Source of the DNA: Odiellus spinosus
Taxonomy: Eukaryota > Arthropoda > Arachnida > Opiliones > Phalangiidae
Direction of reading: 5' to 3'
DNA: 64,000 bases
Assembly: GCA_963920705.1 (NCBI GenBank)
Contig: OY987227.1
Location: 496,001 to 560,000, forward strand
Position numbers and translations under genes: made by a program. This document shows positions 51,073 through 64,000 of this stretch, one piece after another (position 1 is the first letter of the stretch; every line of letters begins with the position of its first letter). Below the pieces are notes generated by a model, which ran no database searches, had not been told where the DNA came from, and saw only the letters and a program-made list of their open reading frames with translations.

Positions 51073-53780
51073 AAAAACTCTTAATATTTTGGAGCAATGG
51101 CACCTAGACTTATTCCGGAAACGAATGGATCTAGAAATTTGAATCCTCCGTGGCTGATGATTCGTTACGAGCGATTAAAAGAAATCCGGAGTTAAAAACT
51201 CATTTGAAATCGACTTTATAGTTTAACCGTATTTTTATGAATTCGCAATTTTTAATTTCAACTTAAAGGGGCCCTATATGCTCTAAAATTTTCCCCTTTA
51301 AAATACTCTTCCCTTGCACTCAGCTTTAGCTTAAATTGTACAATTTGTTTTGTACAACGTCGTCTGCTAAGCTAGAAAAAAAGCGACTTTAAAGGAGATT
51401 TTAAAACCGCAGATAGTCCCTTTAATAAACGCGTCAAGTTCGAATAACGCTAGCAGACTTATATTTCACAATCCTGATCTACAACTTCGTTAAACTAGCG
51501 GGAAATCACGTTTTTTCTACGTTTTTAGATCAAATTTGGTCTCTTTTCTAAAAGTAAATCGAGATTTATGTAAAATAGGCAACATTTAAATTGAATAGCG
51601 GACGACGTTAGAGATGGTAAGATTGGAGATCAATTTCCTGGAGGCGCCCTAACCTCCATAGTGATATCAGAGGCTACCAACATTACGGTTGTTTTCGCTC
51701 GCCTCGACATGTTCGAAGCGGGCCATTCGCGAGTTACCGGTCTTGTTTTGGTGATAAATTAAGGGTTTAATTACTTTATTCGGATTAATTTGCGCGCGGT
51801 GCGACTCTTTAAAAGGATTAAACCTTAGACATTATCGCTGGGATAAGACTATTTTAGGGTAAGTGTTGTTTAGAACACTAGTACCTATCTTTGCCCATTG
51901 CTGTCACTCATGGTCAGTTTTAATCCTTGAGAGATTGCTTTTTCCCAATAGACCGCGGGAAAAAGATGATAAATATGAAGTGTTTAATTGGGAATTCGTT
52001 TTAGCGTGTTTTAAAACGATGCAAATAGGCCTAATTACGATTTGGTTAATCAGTTGGAGTGAGAATGACGTTTCGTTCACTCCCATTTCACCAGAGTCTG
52101 ATGACTTAATCCGCGGCGTATAAAGTCCGTACCTTTGATTGTACTATAATAATTACGTAATTAAGGACGTATTTATCATTTACTTTAAGACGTAATTCGT
52201 TAGATAATCGCGTAATTAGGTTTTTCGGTATTGGTTTGGAAAAATGGTCGTTAGTTCCCCAATATAACGGCGGTTCGTGAAATATCCGAGAATCCGCCGG
52301 ACTCGCGACTAGAGAAATTGCTATAACCATATTCAATTTATTTATAACGATTTTAAAAATTTAAGCATCGTCATTCTGAGTGAAAATATTTTATATTAAT
52401 TGTTCGATTCAGCTTCGATAATTATCACAATAATTATTTTTGATAATTATCCATCAATAATTATCGAGCAACCTCGCCTTAAAGGGAGAATGCAACCTAA
52501 CAAATAGTTATTTTTCATTATCATTTCATCCTTCAGCAAACAAAATTTCCAAACAAACATTAAACTAGAAATGTGCTTCTAGAAAAACAAACCTTTTAGT
52601 TTTAAGGAAAAAATTTATTTTTAGAGCTCAAATGAAAAATATTTAACGTTGATTTTTAATTTATTTAATAGGATATTGGATTTCATTTCACTTTGCTTCA
52701 TCTTCTCAAAATCGGATTGGTCTCATCTTCTCAAAATCGGATATCTAGGATTGTGTTATTCGCTGTAAGTACCAGAACAATTTTCTTCCCGTTGTAGCAT
52801 GATTATTTTCTATTTTGCTTGTGTGGTGTAATATTATTGTTATCGTGAAAAATCCAATTAACGGGAAGAAAACGCGAGTAGAAGATGAATTCATTTGAAA
52901 TCGAAGACATTCCGCCGAACGCTAAACCTCGAAAGAAGTTTTAATTACCATTTTATAAAACGTGTAACTTCGAAAGAAGTTTTAATTACCATTTTATAAA
53001 ACGTGTAACTTCGAAAGAAATTTTGATTACCAATATATCGAACGCGTAACTTCGAAAGATGTTTTAATTACCATTTTATCGAACGCGTAACTTCGAAAGA
53101 AGTTTTAATTAACAATACATCGAACGCGTAACTTCGAAAGACGTTTTAATTACCAATATATCGAACGCGTAACTTCGAAAGACGTTTTAATTACCATTTT
53201 TATCGAACGCGCAACTTCGAAAGAAGTTTTAATTACCATTAAATCGAACGCCTAACTTCGAAAGAAGTTTTAATGATCTACAATGGCGATTCGCTCAACT
53301 GTTTCTAACCTAATCAAATCCTATACTTCCTACTCTTATTTTAAAGGCTTAGTTACCAAACCCAATTAGTTATCGGGGTCAAATCAGCGCCATGAATCGA
53401 TACGGGTCGAGAGGTCAGGAACTTTTTCCGAATTTGTTCGCTGATTTGACATCGATTATTTTGTTATTTCGCCTGCAACCCTTCAGCGTTTTCAGCTCGC
53501 TCTTAATTTATTTTAATTTTACGAGCGCGGAGTTGTTAGCCACGTTTGGGAAAGAACGTAGGTTATTCGGAAAGTTAGGCACTTGTGACCGACTCGAGCG
53601 TATCTTCTCCTGGTCGCAGGACCTTTGACCCTTAGAGAAACGTTAGCCATCAACTCCGCCGGGTCACTAAGGACCCCGTATTCTCGTACGCTGGCGTCCA
53701 TTTCAGGGTTGGAACTCGCGAAGAGTCACTTAGGGACTGTTAGGAAACCCGGGGATTGGATTTAAGGATAAGAACCGTAG
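51073..53780. repeat. Dispersed repeat R, copy C
   Basis: It aligns with copy B from 39580 without the two insertions. It has only about two 25-bp minisatellite units (52700-52745). It is cut at 53780 where satellite begins (ctctttttgatgg). Confidence 0.85.
52926..53275. repeat. ~40-bp hairpin minisatellite in R copy C
   Basis: Nine units with the AACTTCGAAAGAAGTT core or variants (GAAATT, GATG, GACG). Confidence 0.9.
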
Positions 53781-56700
53781 CTCTTTTTGATGGTGCTTGG
53801 AATTTGCACCAAGCTGATTTTGTAGCTTAGATGTTTCTCTTTAAGAATTTAGCCATGATTCAACCCTAGCCTTAAATGATAAGTCGCCAGCTCAGTTTTA
53901 GTTCCTGATGAAAATATTCATTTTTTGGCAAAGCGCGCTATGCTCTTTAGTTTCCCTTTAAATCAATTTTTTCACTCTTTTTGTTGGTGCTTATAATTTG
54001 CACAGGGCTGATTTTGTAGCTTAGATGGTTCTCTTTAAGAAATTAGCCACGATTCAAACCTAGCCTTTAACGATAAGTCGCCAGCTCAGTTTTAGATCGC
54101 AACGAAAAAAAAACATTTTTTGGCAATGCGCGCTAGGCTCTTTAGTTTCCCTTTAAATACATTTTTTCGCTCTTTTTGATGCTGCTTAGAGTTTGCACTG
54201 GGCTGATTTTGAAGCTTAGACGGTTCTCTTTAAGAATTCAGCCACTATTCAACCCTAGCCTTTAACGATAAGTCGCCAGCTCAGTTTTAGTTCCAAATGA
54301 AAATATTCATTTTTTGGCAATGCGCGCTAGGCTCTTTAGTTTCCCTTTAAATCAATTGTTTTCGCTCTTTTTGATGGTGCTTAGAATTTGCACACGGCTG
54401 ATTTTGTAGCTTAGACGGTTCTCTTTAAGAATTTATCCACGATTCAACCCTAGCCTTTAACGATAAGTCACCAGCTCAGTTTTAGTTAGAAACGAAAAAA
54501 AAAAAACATTTTTTGGCAATGCGCGCTAGGCTCTTTAGTTTCCCTTTAAATAAATTTTTTCACTCTTTTTGATGGTGCTTAGAATTTTCTCTGGGCTAAT
54601 TTTGAAGATTAGACGGTTCTCTTTAAAAATTTAGCCACGATTCAACCCTAGTCTTTAACGATAAGTCGCCAGCTCCGTTTAAGTTCCAAATGAAAAAAAA
54701 AAAAAATTTTGGCAAGGCGCGCTAGGCTCTTTAGTTTCCATTTAAATCAATTTTTTCATTCTTTTTGATGGTGCTTAGAGTTTGCACAGGGCTGATTTTG
54801 AAGCTTAGACAATTCGCTTTAAGAATTTCGCCATGATTCAAACCTAGCCTTTAACGATAGGTCGCCAGCTCAGTTTAAGTTCGAAACGAAAAAAATCATT
54901 TTTGGCAAGGCGCGCTAGGCTCTTTAGTTTCCCTTTAAATCATTTTTTTCATTCTTTTTGATGGTGCTTAGAGTTTGCACAGGACTGATTTTGAAGCTTA
55001 GACGGTTCTCTTTAAGAATTCAGCCACTATTCAACCCTAGCCTTTAACGATAAGTCGCCAGCTCCGTTTTAGTTCCAAATGAAAAAAATCATTTTTTGGC
55101 AAAGTGCGCTAGGCTCTTTAGATTCCCTTTAAATCATTTTTTTTCGCTCTTTTTGATGGTGCCTAGAATTTGCACAGGGCTCATTTTGTAGCTTAGGCGC
55201 TTCTCTTTAAGAATTTAGCCACGATTCAAACCTAGCCTTTAAAGATAAGTCGCCAGATCAGTTTTGGTTCCCAATGAAAAAAATATTTTTTTGGCAAGGC
55301 GCGCTGGGCTCTTTAGTTTCCCTTTAAATCAATTTTTTCACTCTTTTTGATGGTGCTTAGAATTTGCACAGGGCTGATTTTTTTGCTTAGACGGTTTTCT
55401 TTAAGTATTTAGCCACGATTCAAACCTAGCCTTTAACGATAAGTCGCCAGCTCAGTTTTAGTTCTAAATGAAAAAATTCATTTTTTGGCAAAGTGCGCTA
55501 GGCTCTTTAGTTTCTCTTTAAATAAATTTTTTTCGCTCTTTTTGATGGTGCTTAGAATTTGCACAGGGCTGATTTTGTAGCTTAGACGGTTCTTTTTAAG
55601 TATTTAGTAACGATTCAAACCTAGCCTTTAACGATAAGTCGCCAGCTCAGTTTTAGATCCAAATGAAAAAATTCTTTTTTTTTTGGCAAGGCACGGTAGG
55701 CTCTTTAGTTTCACTTTAAATCATTTTTTTCGCTCTTTTTGATGGTGCTTAGAATTTGCACAGGGCTGATTTTGTAGCTTAGACGGTTCTTTTTAAGTAT
55801 TTAGTCACGATTCAAACCTAGCCTTTAACGATAAGTCGCCAGCTCAGTTTTAGATCCAAATGAAAAAATTCTTTTTTTTTGGCAAGGCGCTTTAGGCTCT
55901 TTAGTTTCCCTTTAATTCAATTTTGTCACTCTTTTGATGATGCTTATAATTTGCACAGGGCTGATTTTGTTGCTTAGACGGTTCTCTTTAAGAATTTAGC
56001 CACGATTCAACCCTTGCCTTTAACGATAAGTCGCCAGCTCAGTTTTAGTTCCAAATGAAAAAATTATTTTTAGGCAAGGCGCGCAAATCTCTTTAGTTTC
56101 TCTTTAAATAATTTTTTTCGCTCTTTTTGATGGTGCTTAGAATTTGCACAGGGCTGATTTTGTAGCTTAGACGGTTCTTTTTAAGTATTTAGTAACGATT
56201 CAAACCTAGCCTTTAACAATAAGTCGCCAGGTCAGTTTTAGTTCCAAATGAAAAAATTATTTTTTTGGCAAGGCGCGCAAATCTCTTTAGTTTCTCTTTA
56301 AATAAATTTTTTTCGCTCATTTTGATGGTGCTTAGAATTTGCACAGGGCTGATTTTGTAGCTTTGACGGTTCTTTTTAAATATTTAGTAACGATTCAAAC
56401 CTAGCCTTTAACGATAAGTCGCCAGCTCAGTTTTAGTTCCAAATGAAAAATTCATTTTTTGGCAAGGCGCGCTAGGCTCTTTAGTTTCCCTTTAAATCAA
56501 TTTTTTCACGTTTTTTGATGGTGCTTAGAATTTGCACAGGGCTAATTTTGTAGCTTAGACGGTTCTCTTTAAGAATTTAGCCACGATTCCAACCTAGCCG
56601 TTAACGATAAGTCGCCAGCTCAGTTTTAGATCCAAATGAAAAAATTCATTTTTTGGCAAGGCGCGCTAGGCTCTTTAGTTTCACTTTCAATCAATTTTTT

Positions 56701-59700
56701 CACTCTTTTTGATGGTGCTTAGAATTTGCAAAGGGCTGATATTGTAGCTTAGACGGTTCTCTTTAAGAATTTAGCCACGATTCAAACCTAGCCTTTAACG
56801 ATAAGTCGCCAGCTCAGTTTTAGTTCTAAATGAAAAAATTCATTTTTTGGCAAAGTGCGCTAGGCTCTTTAGTTTCTCTTTAAATAAATTTTTTTCGCTC
56901 TTTTTAATGGTGCTTAGAATTTGCACAGGGCTGATTTTGTAGCTTAGACGGTTCTTTTTAAGTATTTAGTCACGATTCAAACCTAGCCCTTAACGATAAG
57001 TCGCCAGCTCAGTTTTAGATCCAAATGAAAAAATTCTTTTTTTTCGGCAAGGCACGGTAGGCTCTTTAGTTTCACTTTAAATCATTTTTTTCGCTCTTTT
57101 TGATGGTGCTTAGAATTTGCACAGGGCTGATTTTGTAGCTTAGACGGTTCTTTTTAAGTATTTAGTCACGATTCAAACCTAGCCTTTAACGATAAGTCGC
57201 CAGATCAGTTTTAGATCCAAATGAAAAAATTCTTTTTTTTTGGCAAGGCGCTTTAGGCTCTTTAGTTTCCCTTTAATTCAATTTTGTCACTCTTTTTGAT
57301 GGTGCTTATAATTTGCACAGGGCTGATTTTGTTGCTTAGACGGTTCTCTTTAAGAATTTAGCCACGATTCAACCCTTGCCTTTAACGATAAGTCGCCAGC
57401 TCAGTTTTAGTTCCAAATGAAAAAATTATTTTTAGGCAAGGCGCTAGGCCCTTTATTTCCCTTTAAATCAATTTTTTTCGCTCTTTTTGATGGTGCTTAG
57501 AATTTGCACAGGGCTGATTATTTAGCTTAGACGGTTCTCTTTAAGAATTTAGCCACTATTCAACCCTTGCCTTTAACAATAAGTCGCCAGGTCAGTTTTA
57601 GTTCCAAATGAAAAATTCATTTTTTGGCAAGGCGCGCTAGGCTCTTTAGTTTCCCTTTAAATCAATTTTTTCACGTTTTTTGATGGTGCTTAGAATTTGC
57701 ACAGGGCTAATTTTGTAGCTTAGACGGTTCTCTTTAAGAATTTAGCCACGATTCCAACCTAGCCGTTAACGATAAGTCGCCAGCTCAGTTTTAGATCCAA
57801 ATGAAAAAAATCATTTTTTGGCAAGGGGCGCTAGGCTCTTTAGTTTCACTTTCAATCAATTTTTTCACTCTTTTTGATGGTGCTTAGAATTTGCAAAGGG
57901 CTGATATTGTAGCTTAGACGGTTCTCTTTAAGAATTTAGCCACTATTCAACCCTAGCCTTTAACGATAAGTCGCCAGCTCAGTTTTAGTTCCAAATGAAA
58001 AAATTCATTTTTTGGCAAGGCGCTTTAGGCTCTTTAGTTTCCCTTTAATTCAATTTTTTCACTCTTTTTGATGGATGGTGCTTATAATTTGCACAGGGCT
58101 GATTTTGTTGCTTAGACGGTTCTCTTTAAGAATTTAGCCACGATTCAACCCTTGCCTTTAACGATAAGTCGCCAGCTCAGTTTTAGTTCCAAATGAAAAA
58201 ATTATTTTTAGGCAAGGCGCTAGGCCCTTTAATTTCCCTTTAAATCAATTTTTTTCGCTCTTTTTGATGGTGCTTAGAATTTGCACAGGGCTGATTATTT
58301 AGCTTAGACGGTTCTCTTTAAGAATTTAGCCACTATTCAACCCTTGCCTTTAACAATAAGTCGCCAGGTCAGTTTTAGTTCCAAATGAAAAATTCATTTT
58401 TTGGCAAGGCGCGCTAGGCTCTTTAGTTTCCCTTTAAATCAATTTTTTCACGTTTTTTGATGGTGCTTAGAATTTGCACAGGGCTAATTTTGTAGCTTAG
58501 ACGGTTCTCTTTAAGAATTTAGCCACGATTCCAACCTAGCCGTTAACGATAAGTCGCCAGCTCAGTTTTAGATCCAAATGAAAAAAATCATTTTTTGGCA
58601 AGGCGCGCTAGGCTCTTTAGTTTCACTTTCAATCAATTTTTTCACTTTTTTTGATGGTGCTTAGAATTTGCAAAGGGCTGATATTGTAGCTTAGACGGTT
58701 CTCTTTAAGAATTTAGCCACTATTCAACCCTAGCCTTTAACGATAAGTCGCCAGCTCAGTTTTAGTTCCAAATGAAAAAATTCATTTTTTGGCAAGGCGC
58801 TTTAGGCTCTTTAGTTTCCCTTTAATTCAATTTTCTCACTCTTTTTGATGGATGGTGCTTATAATTTGCACAGGGCTGATTTTGTTGCTTAGACGGTTCT
58901 CTTTAAGAATTTAGTCACGATTCAAACCTAGCCTTTAACGATAAGTCGCCAGCTCAGTTTTAGATCCAAATGAAAAAATTCTTTTTTTTTGGCAAGGCGC
59001 TTTAGGCTCTTTAGTTTCCCTTTAATTCAATTTTGTCCCTCTTTTTGATGATGCTTATAATTTGCACAGGGCTGATTTTGTTGCTTAGACGGTTCTCTTT
59101 AAGAATTTAGCCACAATTCAACCCTTGCCTTTAACGATAAGTCGCCAGCTCAGTTTTAGTTCCAAATGAAAAAATTATTTTTAGGCAAGGCGCGCAAATC
59201 TCTTTAGTTTCTCTTTAAATAATTTTTTTCGCTCTTTTTGATGGTGCTTAGAATTTGCACAGGGCTGATTTTGTAGCTTAGACGGTTTTTTTTTTAGTAT
59301 TTAGTAACGATTCAAACCTAGCCTTTAACAATAAGTCGCCAGGTCAGTTTTAGTTCCAAATGAAAAAATTATTTTTTTGGCAAGGCGCGCAAATCTCTTT
59401 AGTTTCTCTTTAAATAAATTTTTTTCGCTCTTTTTGATGGTGCTTAGAATTTGCACAGGGCTGATTTTGTAGCTTAGACGGTTCTTTTTAAATATTTAGT
59501 AACGATTCAAACCTAGCCTTTAACGATAAGTCGCCAGCTCAGTTTTAGTTCCAAATGAAAAATTCATTTTTTGCCAAGGCGCGCTAGGCTCTTTAGTTTC
59601 CCTTTAAATCAATTTTTTCACGTTTTTTGATGGTGCTTAGAATTTGCACAGGGCTAATTTTGTAGCTTAGACGGTTCTCTTTAAGAATTTAGCCACGATT

Positions 59701-62700
59701 CCAACCTAGCCGTTAAGGATAAGTCGCCAGCTCAGTTTTAGATCCAAATGAAAAAATTCATTTTTTGGCAAGGCGCGCTAGGCTCTTTAGTTTCACTTTC
59801 AATCAATTTTTTCACTCTTTTTGATGGTGCTTAGAATTTGCAAAGGGCTGATATTGTAGCTTAGACGGTTCTCTTTAAGAATTAAGCCACGATTCAAACC
59901 TAGCCTTTAACGATAAGTCGCCAGCTCAGTTTTAGTTCTAAATGAAAAAATTCATTTTTTGGCAAAGTGCGCTAGGCTCTTTAGTTTCTCTTTAAATAAA
60001 TTTTTTTCGCTCTTTTTGATGGTGCTTAGAATTTGCACAGGGCTGATTTTGTAGCTTAGACGGTTCTTTTTAAGTATTTAGTCACGATTCAAACCTAGCC
60101 CTTAACGATAAGTCGCCAGCTCAGTTTTAGATCCAAATGAAAAAATTCTTTTTTTTTGGCAAGGCACGGTAGGCTCTTTAGTTTCACTTTAAATCATTTT
60201 TTTCGCTCTTTTTGATGGTGCTTAGAATTTGCACGGGGCTGATTTTGTAGCTTAGACGGTTCTTTTTAAGTATTTAGTCACGATTCAAACCTAGCCTTTA
60301 ACGATAAGTCGCCAGCTCAGTTTTAGATCCAAATGAAAAAATTCTTTTTTTTTGGCAAGGCGCTTTAGGCTCTTTAGTTTCCCTTTAATTCAATTTTGTC
60401 ACTCTTTTTGATGGTGCTTATAATTTGCACAGGGCTGATTTTGTTGCTTAGACGGTTCTCTTTAAGAATTTAGCCACGATTCAACCCTTGCCTTTAACGA
60501 TAAGTCGCCAGCTCAGTTTTAGTTCCAAATGAAAAAATTATTTTTAGGCAAGGCGCTAGGCCCTTTAATTTCCCTTTAAATCAATTTTTTTCGCTCTTTT
60601 TGATGGTGCTTAGAATTTGCACAGGGCTGATTATTTAGCTTAGACGGTTCTCTTTAAGAATTTAGCCACTATTCAACTCTTGCCTTTAACAATAAGTCGC
60701 CAGGTCAGTTTTAGTTCCAAATGAAAAATTCATTTTTTGGCAAGGCGCGCTAGGCTCTTTAGTTTCCCTTTAAATCAATTTTTTCACGTTTTTTGATGGT
60801 GCTTAGAATTTGCACAGGGCTAATTTTGTAGCTTAGACGGTTCTCTTTAAGAATTTAGCCACGATTCCAAACTAGCCGTTAACGATAAGTCGCCAGCTCA
60901 GTTTTAGATCCAAATGAAAAAATTCATTTTTTGGCAAGGCGCGCTAGGCTCTTTAGTTTCACTTTCAATCAATTTTTTCACTCTTTTTGATGGTGCTTAG
61001 AATTTGCAAAGGGCTGATATTGTAGCTTAGACGGTTCTCTTTAAGAATTTAGCCACTATTCAACCCTAGCCTTTAACGATAAGTCGCCAGCTCAGTTTTA
61101 GTTCCAAATGAAAAAATTCATTTTTTGGCAAGGCGCTTTACGCCCTTTAGTTTCCCTTTAATTCAATTTTTTCACTATTTTTGATGGATGGTGCTTATAA
61201 TTTGCACAGGGCTGATTTTGTTGCTTAGACGGTTCTCTTTAAGAATTTAGTCACGATTCAAACCTAGCCTTTAACGATAAGTCGCCAGCTCAGTTTTAGT
61301 TCTAAATGAAATAATTCATTTTTTTTTGGCAAGGCACGGTAGGCTCTTTAGTTTCTCTTTAAATAAATTTTTTTCGCTCTTTTTGATGGTGCTTAGAATT
61401 TGCACAGGGCTGATTTTGTAGCTTAGACTGTTCTTTTTAAGTATTTAGTCACGATTCAAACCTAGCCTTTAACGATAAGTCGCCAGCTCAGTTTTAGATC
61501 CAAATGAAAAAATTCTTTTTTTTTTGGCAAGGCACGGTAGGCTCTTTAGTTTCACTTTAAATCATTTTTTTCGCTCTTTTTGATGGTGCCTAGAATTTGC
61601 ACAGGGCTGATTTTGTAGCTTAGACAGTTCTTTTTAAGTATTTAGTCACGATTCAAACCTAGCCTTTAACGATAAGTCGCCAGCTCAGTTTTAGATCCAA
61701 ATGAAAAAATTCTTTTTTTTGGCAAGGCGCTTTAGGCTCTTTAGTTTCCCTTTAATTCAATTTTGTCACTCTTTTTGATGGTGCTTATAATTTGAACAGG
61801 GCTGATTTTGTTGCTTAGACGGTTCTCTTTAAGAATTTAGCCACGATTCAACCCTTGCCTTTAACGATAAGTCGCCAGCTCAGTTTTAGTTCCAAATGAA
61901 AAAAATATTTTTAGGCAAGGCGCGCAAATCTCTTTAGTTTCTCTTTAAATAAATTTTTTTTCGCTCTTTTTGATGGTGCTTAGAATTTGCACAGGGCTGA
62001 TTTTGTAGCTTAGACGGTTCTTTTTAAGTATTTAGTAACGATTCAAACCTAGCCTTTAACAATAAGTCGCCAGGTCAGTTTTAGTTCCAAATGAAAAAAT
62101 TATTTTTTTGGCAAGGCGCGCAAATCTCTTTAGTTTCTCTTTAAACAAATTTTTTTGGCTCTTTTTGATGGTGCTTAGAATTTGCACAGGGCTGATTTTG
62201 TTACTTAGACGGTTCTTTTTAAGTATTTAGTAACGGTTCAAACCTAGCCTTTAACGATAAGTCGCCAGCTCAGTTTTAGTTCCAAATGAAAAATTCATTT
62301 TTTGGCAAGGCGCGCTAGGCTCTTTAGTTTCCCTTTAAATCAATTTTTTCACGTTTTTTGATGGTGCTTAGAATTTGCACAGGGCTAATTTTGTAGCTTA
62401 GACAATTCTCTTTAAGAATTTAGCCACGATTCCAACCTAGCCGTTAACGATAAGTCGCCAGCTCAGTTTTAGATCCAAATGAAAAAATTCATTTTTTGGC
62501 AAGGCGCGCTAGGCTCTTTAGTTTCACTTTCAATCAATTTTTTCACTCTTTTTGATGGTGCTTAGAATTTGCAAAGGGCTGATATTGTAGCTTAGACGGT
62601 TCTCTTTAAGAATTTAGCCACGATTCAAACCTAGCCTTTAACGATAAGTCGCCAGCTCAGTTTTAGTTCTAAATGAAAAAATTCATTTTTTGGCAAAGTG

Positions 62701-64000
62701 CGCTAGGCTCTTTAGTTTCTCTTTAAATAAATTTTTTTCGCTCTTTTTGATGGTGCTTAGAATTTGCACAGGGCTGATTTTGTAGCTTAGACGGTTCTTT
62801 TTAAGTATTTATTCACGATTCAAACCTAGCCCTTAACGATAAGTCGCCAGCTCAGTTTTAGATCCAAATTAAAAAATTCTTTTTTTTTTGGCAAGGCACG
62901 GTAGGCTCTTTAGTTTCACTTTAAATCATTTTTTTTCGCTCTTTTTGATGGTGCTTAGAATTTGCACAGGGCTGATTTTGTAGCTTAGACAGTTCTTTTT
63001 AAGTATTTAGTCACGATTCAAACCTAGCTTTAACGATAAGTCGCCAGCTCAGTTTTAGATCCAAATGAAAAAATTCTTTTTTTTTGGCAAGGCGCTTTAG
63101 GCTCTTTAGTTTCCCTTTAATTCAATTTTGTCACTCTTTTTGATGGTGCTTATAATTTGAACAGGGCTGATTTTGTTGCTTAGACGGTTCTCTTTAAGAA
63201 TTTAGCCACGATTCAACCCTTGCCTTTAACGATAAGTCGCCAGCTCAGTTTTAGTTCCAAATGAAAAAAATATTTTTAGGCAAGGCGCGCAAATCTCTTT
63301 AGTTTCTCTTTAAATAAATTTTTTTTCGCTCTTTTTGATGGTGCTTAGAATTTGCACAGGGCTGATTTTGTAGCTTAGACGGTTCTTTTTAAGTATTTAG
63401 TAACGATTCAAACCTAGCCTTTAACAATAAGTCGCCAGGTCAGTTTTAGTTCCAAATGAAAAAATTATTTTTTTGGCAAGGCGCGCAAATCTCTTTAGTT
63501 TCTCTTTAAACAAATTTTTTTCGCTCTTTTTGATGGTGCTTAGAATTTGCACAGGGCTGATTTTGTAGCTTAGACGGTTCTTTTTAAGTATTTAGTAACG
63601 GTTCAAACCTAGCCTTTAACGATAAGTCGCCAGCTCAGTTTTAGTTCCAAATGAAAAATTCATTTTTTGGCAAGGCGCGCTAGGCTCTTTAGTTTCCCTT
63701 TAAATCAATTTTTTCACGTTTTTTGATGGTGCTTAGAATTTGCACAGGGCTAATTTTGTAGCTTAGACGGTTCTCTTTAAGAATTTAGCCACGATTCCAA
63801 CCTAGCCGTTAACGATAAGTCGCCAGCTCAGTTTTAGATCCAAATGAAAAAATTCATTTTTTGGCAAGGCGCGCTAGGCTCTTTAGTTTCACTTTCAATC
63901 AATTTTTTCACTCTTTTTGATGGTGCTTAGAATTTGCAAAGGGCTGATATTGTAGCTTAGACGGTTCTCTTTAAGAATTTAGCCACGATTCAAACCTAGC
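53781..64000. repeat. 195-bp satellite, block 4 (continues beyond the window)
   Basis: More than 50 monomers of about 195 bp in one orientation, no insertions seen. It uses the same core motifs as blocks 1-3. From about 55300 a set of distinct monomer variants recurs in higher-order order; the first 1.5 kb is more irregular. Confidence 0.97.
55300..64000. repeat. Higher-order repeat with variable monomer number
   Basis: The variant caaagggctgatattg occurs at 56729, 57894, 58671, 59841, 61007, 62572 and 63937. Spacings are 1165, 777, 1170, 1166, 1565 and 1365 bp, i.e. about 6, 4, 6, 6, 8 and 7 monomers. The accompanying variants (cacgttttttgatgg, ggcaaggcacggtagg, ggcaaggcgctttagg) recur in the same order around it. 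Confidence 0.92.

Noticed and set aside
53781-64000. Host genes inside the satellite
   Set aside because: The block is continuous monomer sequence. No long open frame or splice pattern outside the repeat was seen.

Overview
The window looks like repeat-dense, AT-rich insect (arthropod) heterochromatin, probably pericentromeric or satellite-flanked. I base this on the mix of mobile elements (Gypsy and BEL/Pao LTR elements, a jockey-like LINE, a DD41D mariner, several foldback and TIR elements), on long ~195-bp satellite arrays, and on short TTAGG-type runs. I found no convincing single-copy host protein gene. Nearly all coding sequence is retroelement or transposon sequence, mostly with frameshifts and stops.

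Layout: 1-3735 is a minus-strand tandem array of about 20 intron-containing tRNA-Leu(CAA) units at a ~195-bp period. One unit (1771-1894) looks intact; the rest are damaged, and one is split by a 177-bp Harbinger-like MITE. 4149-6530 is copy A of a dispersed repeat, called R here, that carries two minisatellites. 6531-7317 is satellite, followed by a GC-rich block. 7741-11870 is a decayed minus-strand Gypsy element (Gypsy-1) that itself contains a 280-bp TIR insertion. 12430-14666 is a mariner element rearranged into a giant palindrome. 15398-24130 is a jockey-like LINE split by a nearly complete, young minus-strand Gypsy element (Gypsy-2, 16601-22282, two 892-bp LTRs, 4-bp target duplication). 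24140-28830 is AT-rich non-coding DNA with a duplicated ~755-bp block. About 28834-33330 is a third, decayed plus-strand Gypsy element (Gypsy-3), whose primer-binding site matches the 3' end of tRNA-Leu(CAA).

33586-37985 is ~195-bp satellite with a six-monomer higher-order repeat of about 1166 bp. 38016-38803 is a non-autonomous inverted-repeat element with a 149-bp internal tandem. 39580-46194 is R copy B, carrying two DNA-transposon insertions (41016-43279 and 45002-46164) whose empty sites are preserved in other R copies. 46195-47529 is satellite. 47530-50388 is a 5'-truncated BEL/Pao element with a possible 3' LTR. 51073-53780 is R copy C. 53781-64000 is an unbroken satellite array with a higher-order structure based again on six monomers but varying between 4 and 8.

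The parts do not form pathways. They record successive insertion, duplication and satellite amplification. The most informative items are the tRNA-Leu(CAA) tandem array, its shared ~195-bp period with the main satellite, the GNRA-type hairpin minisatellite kept in all three R copies, the transposon at 41016 with a duplicated exon/intron-like cassette, and the palindromic mariner.
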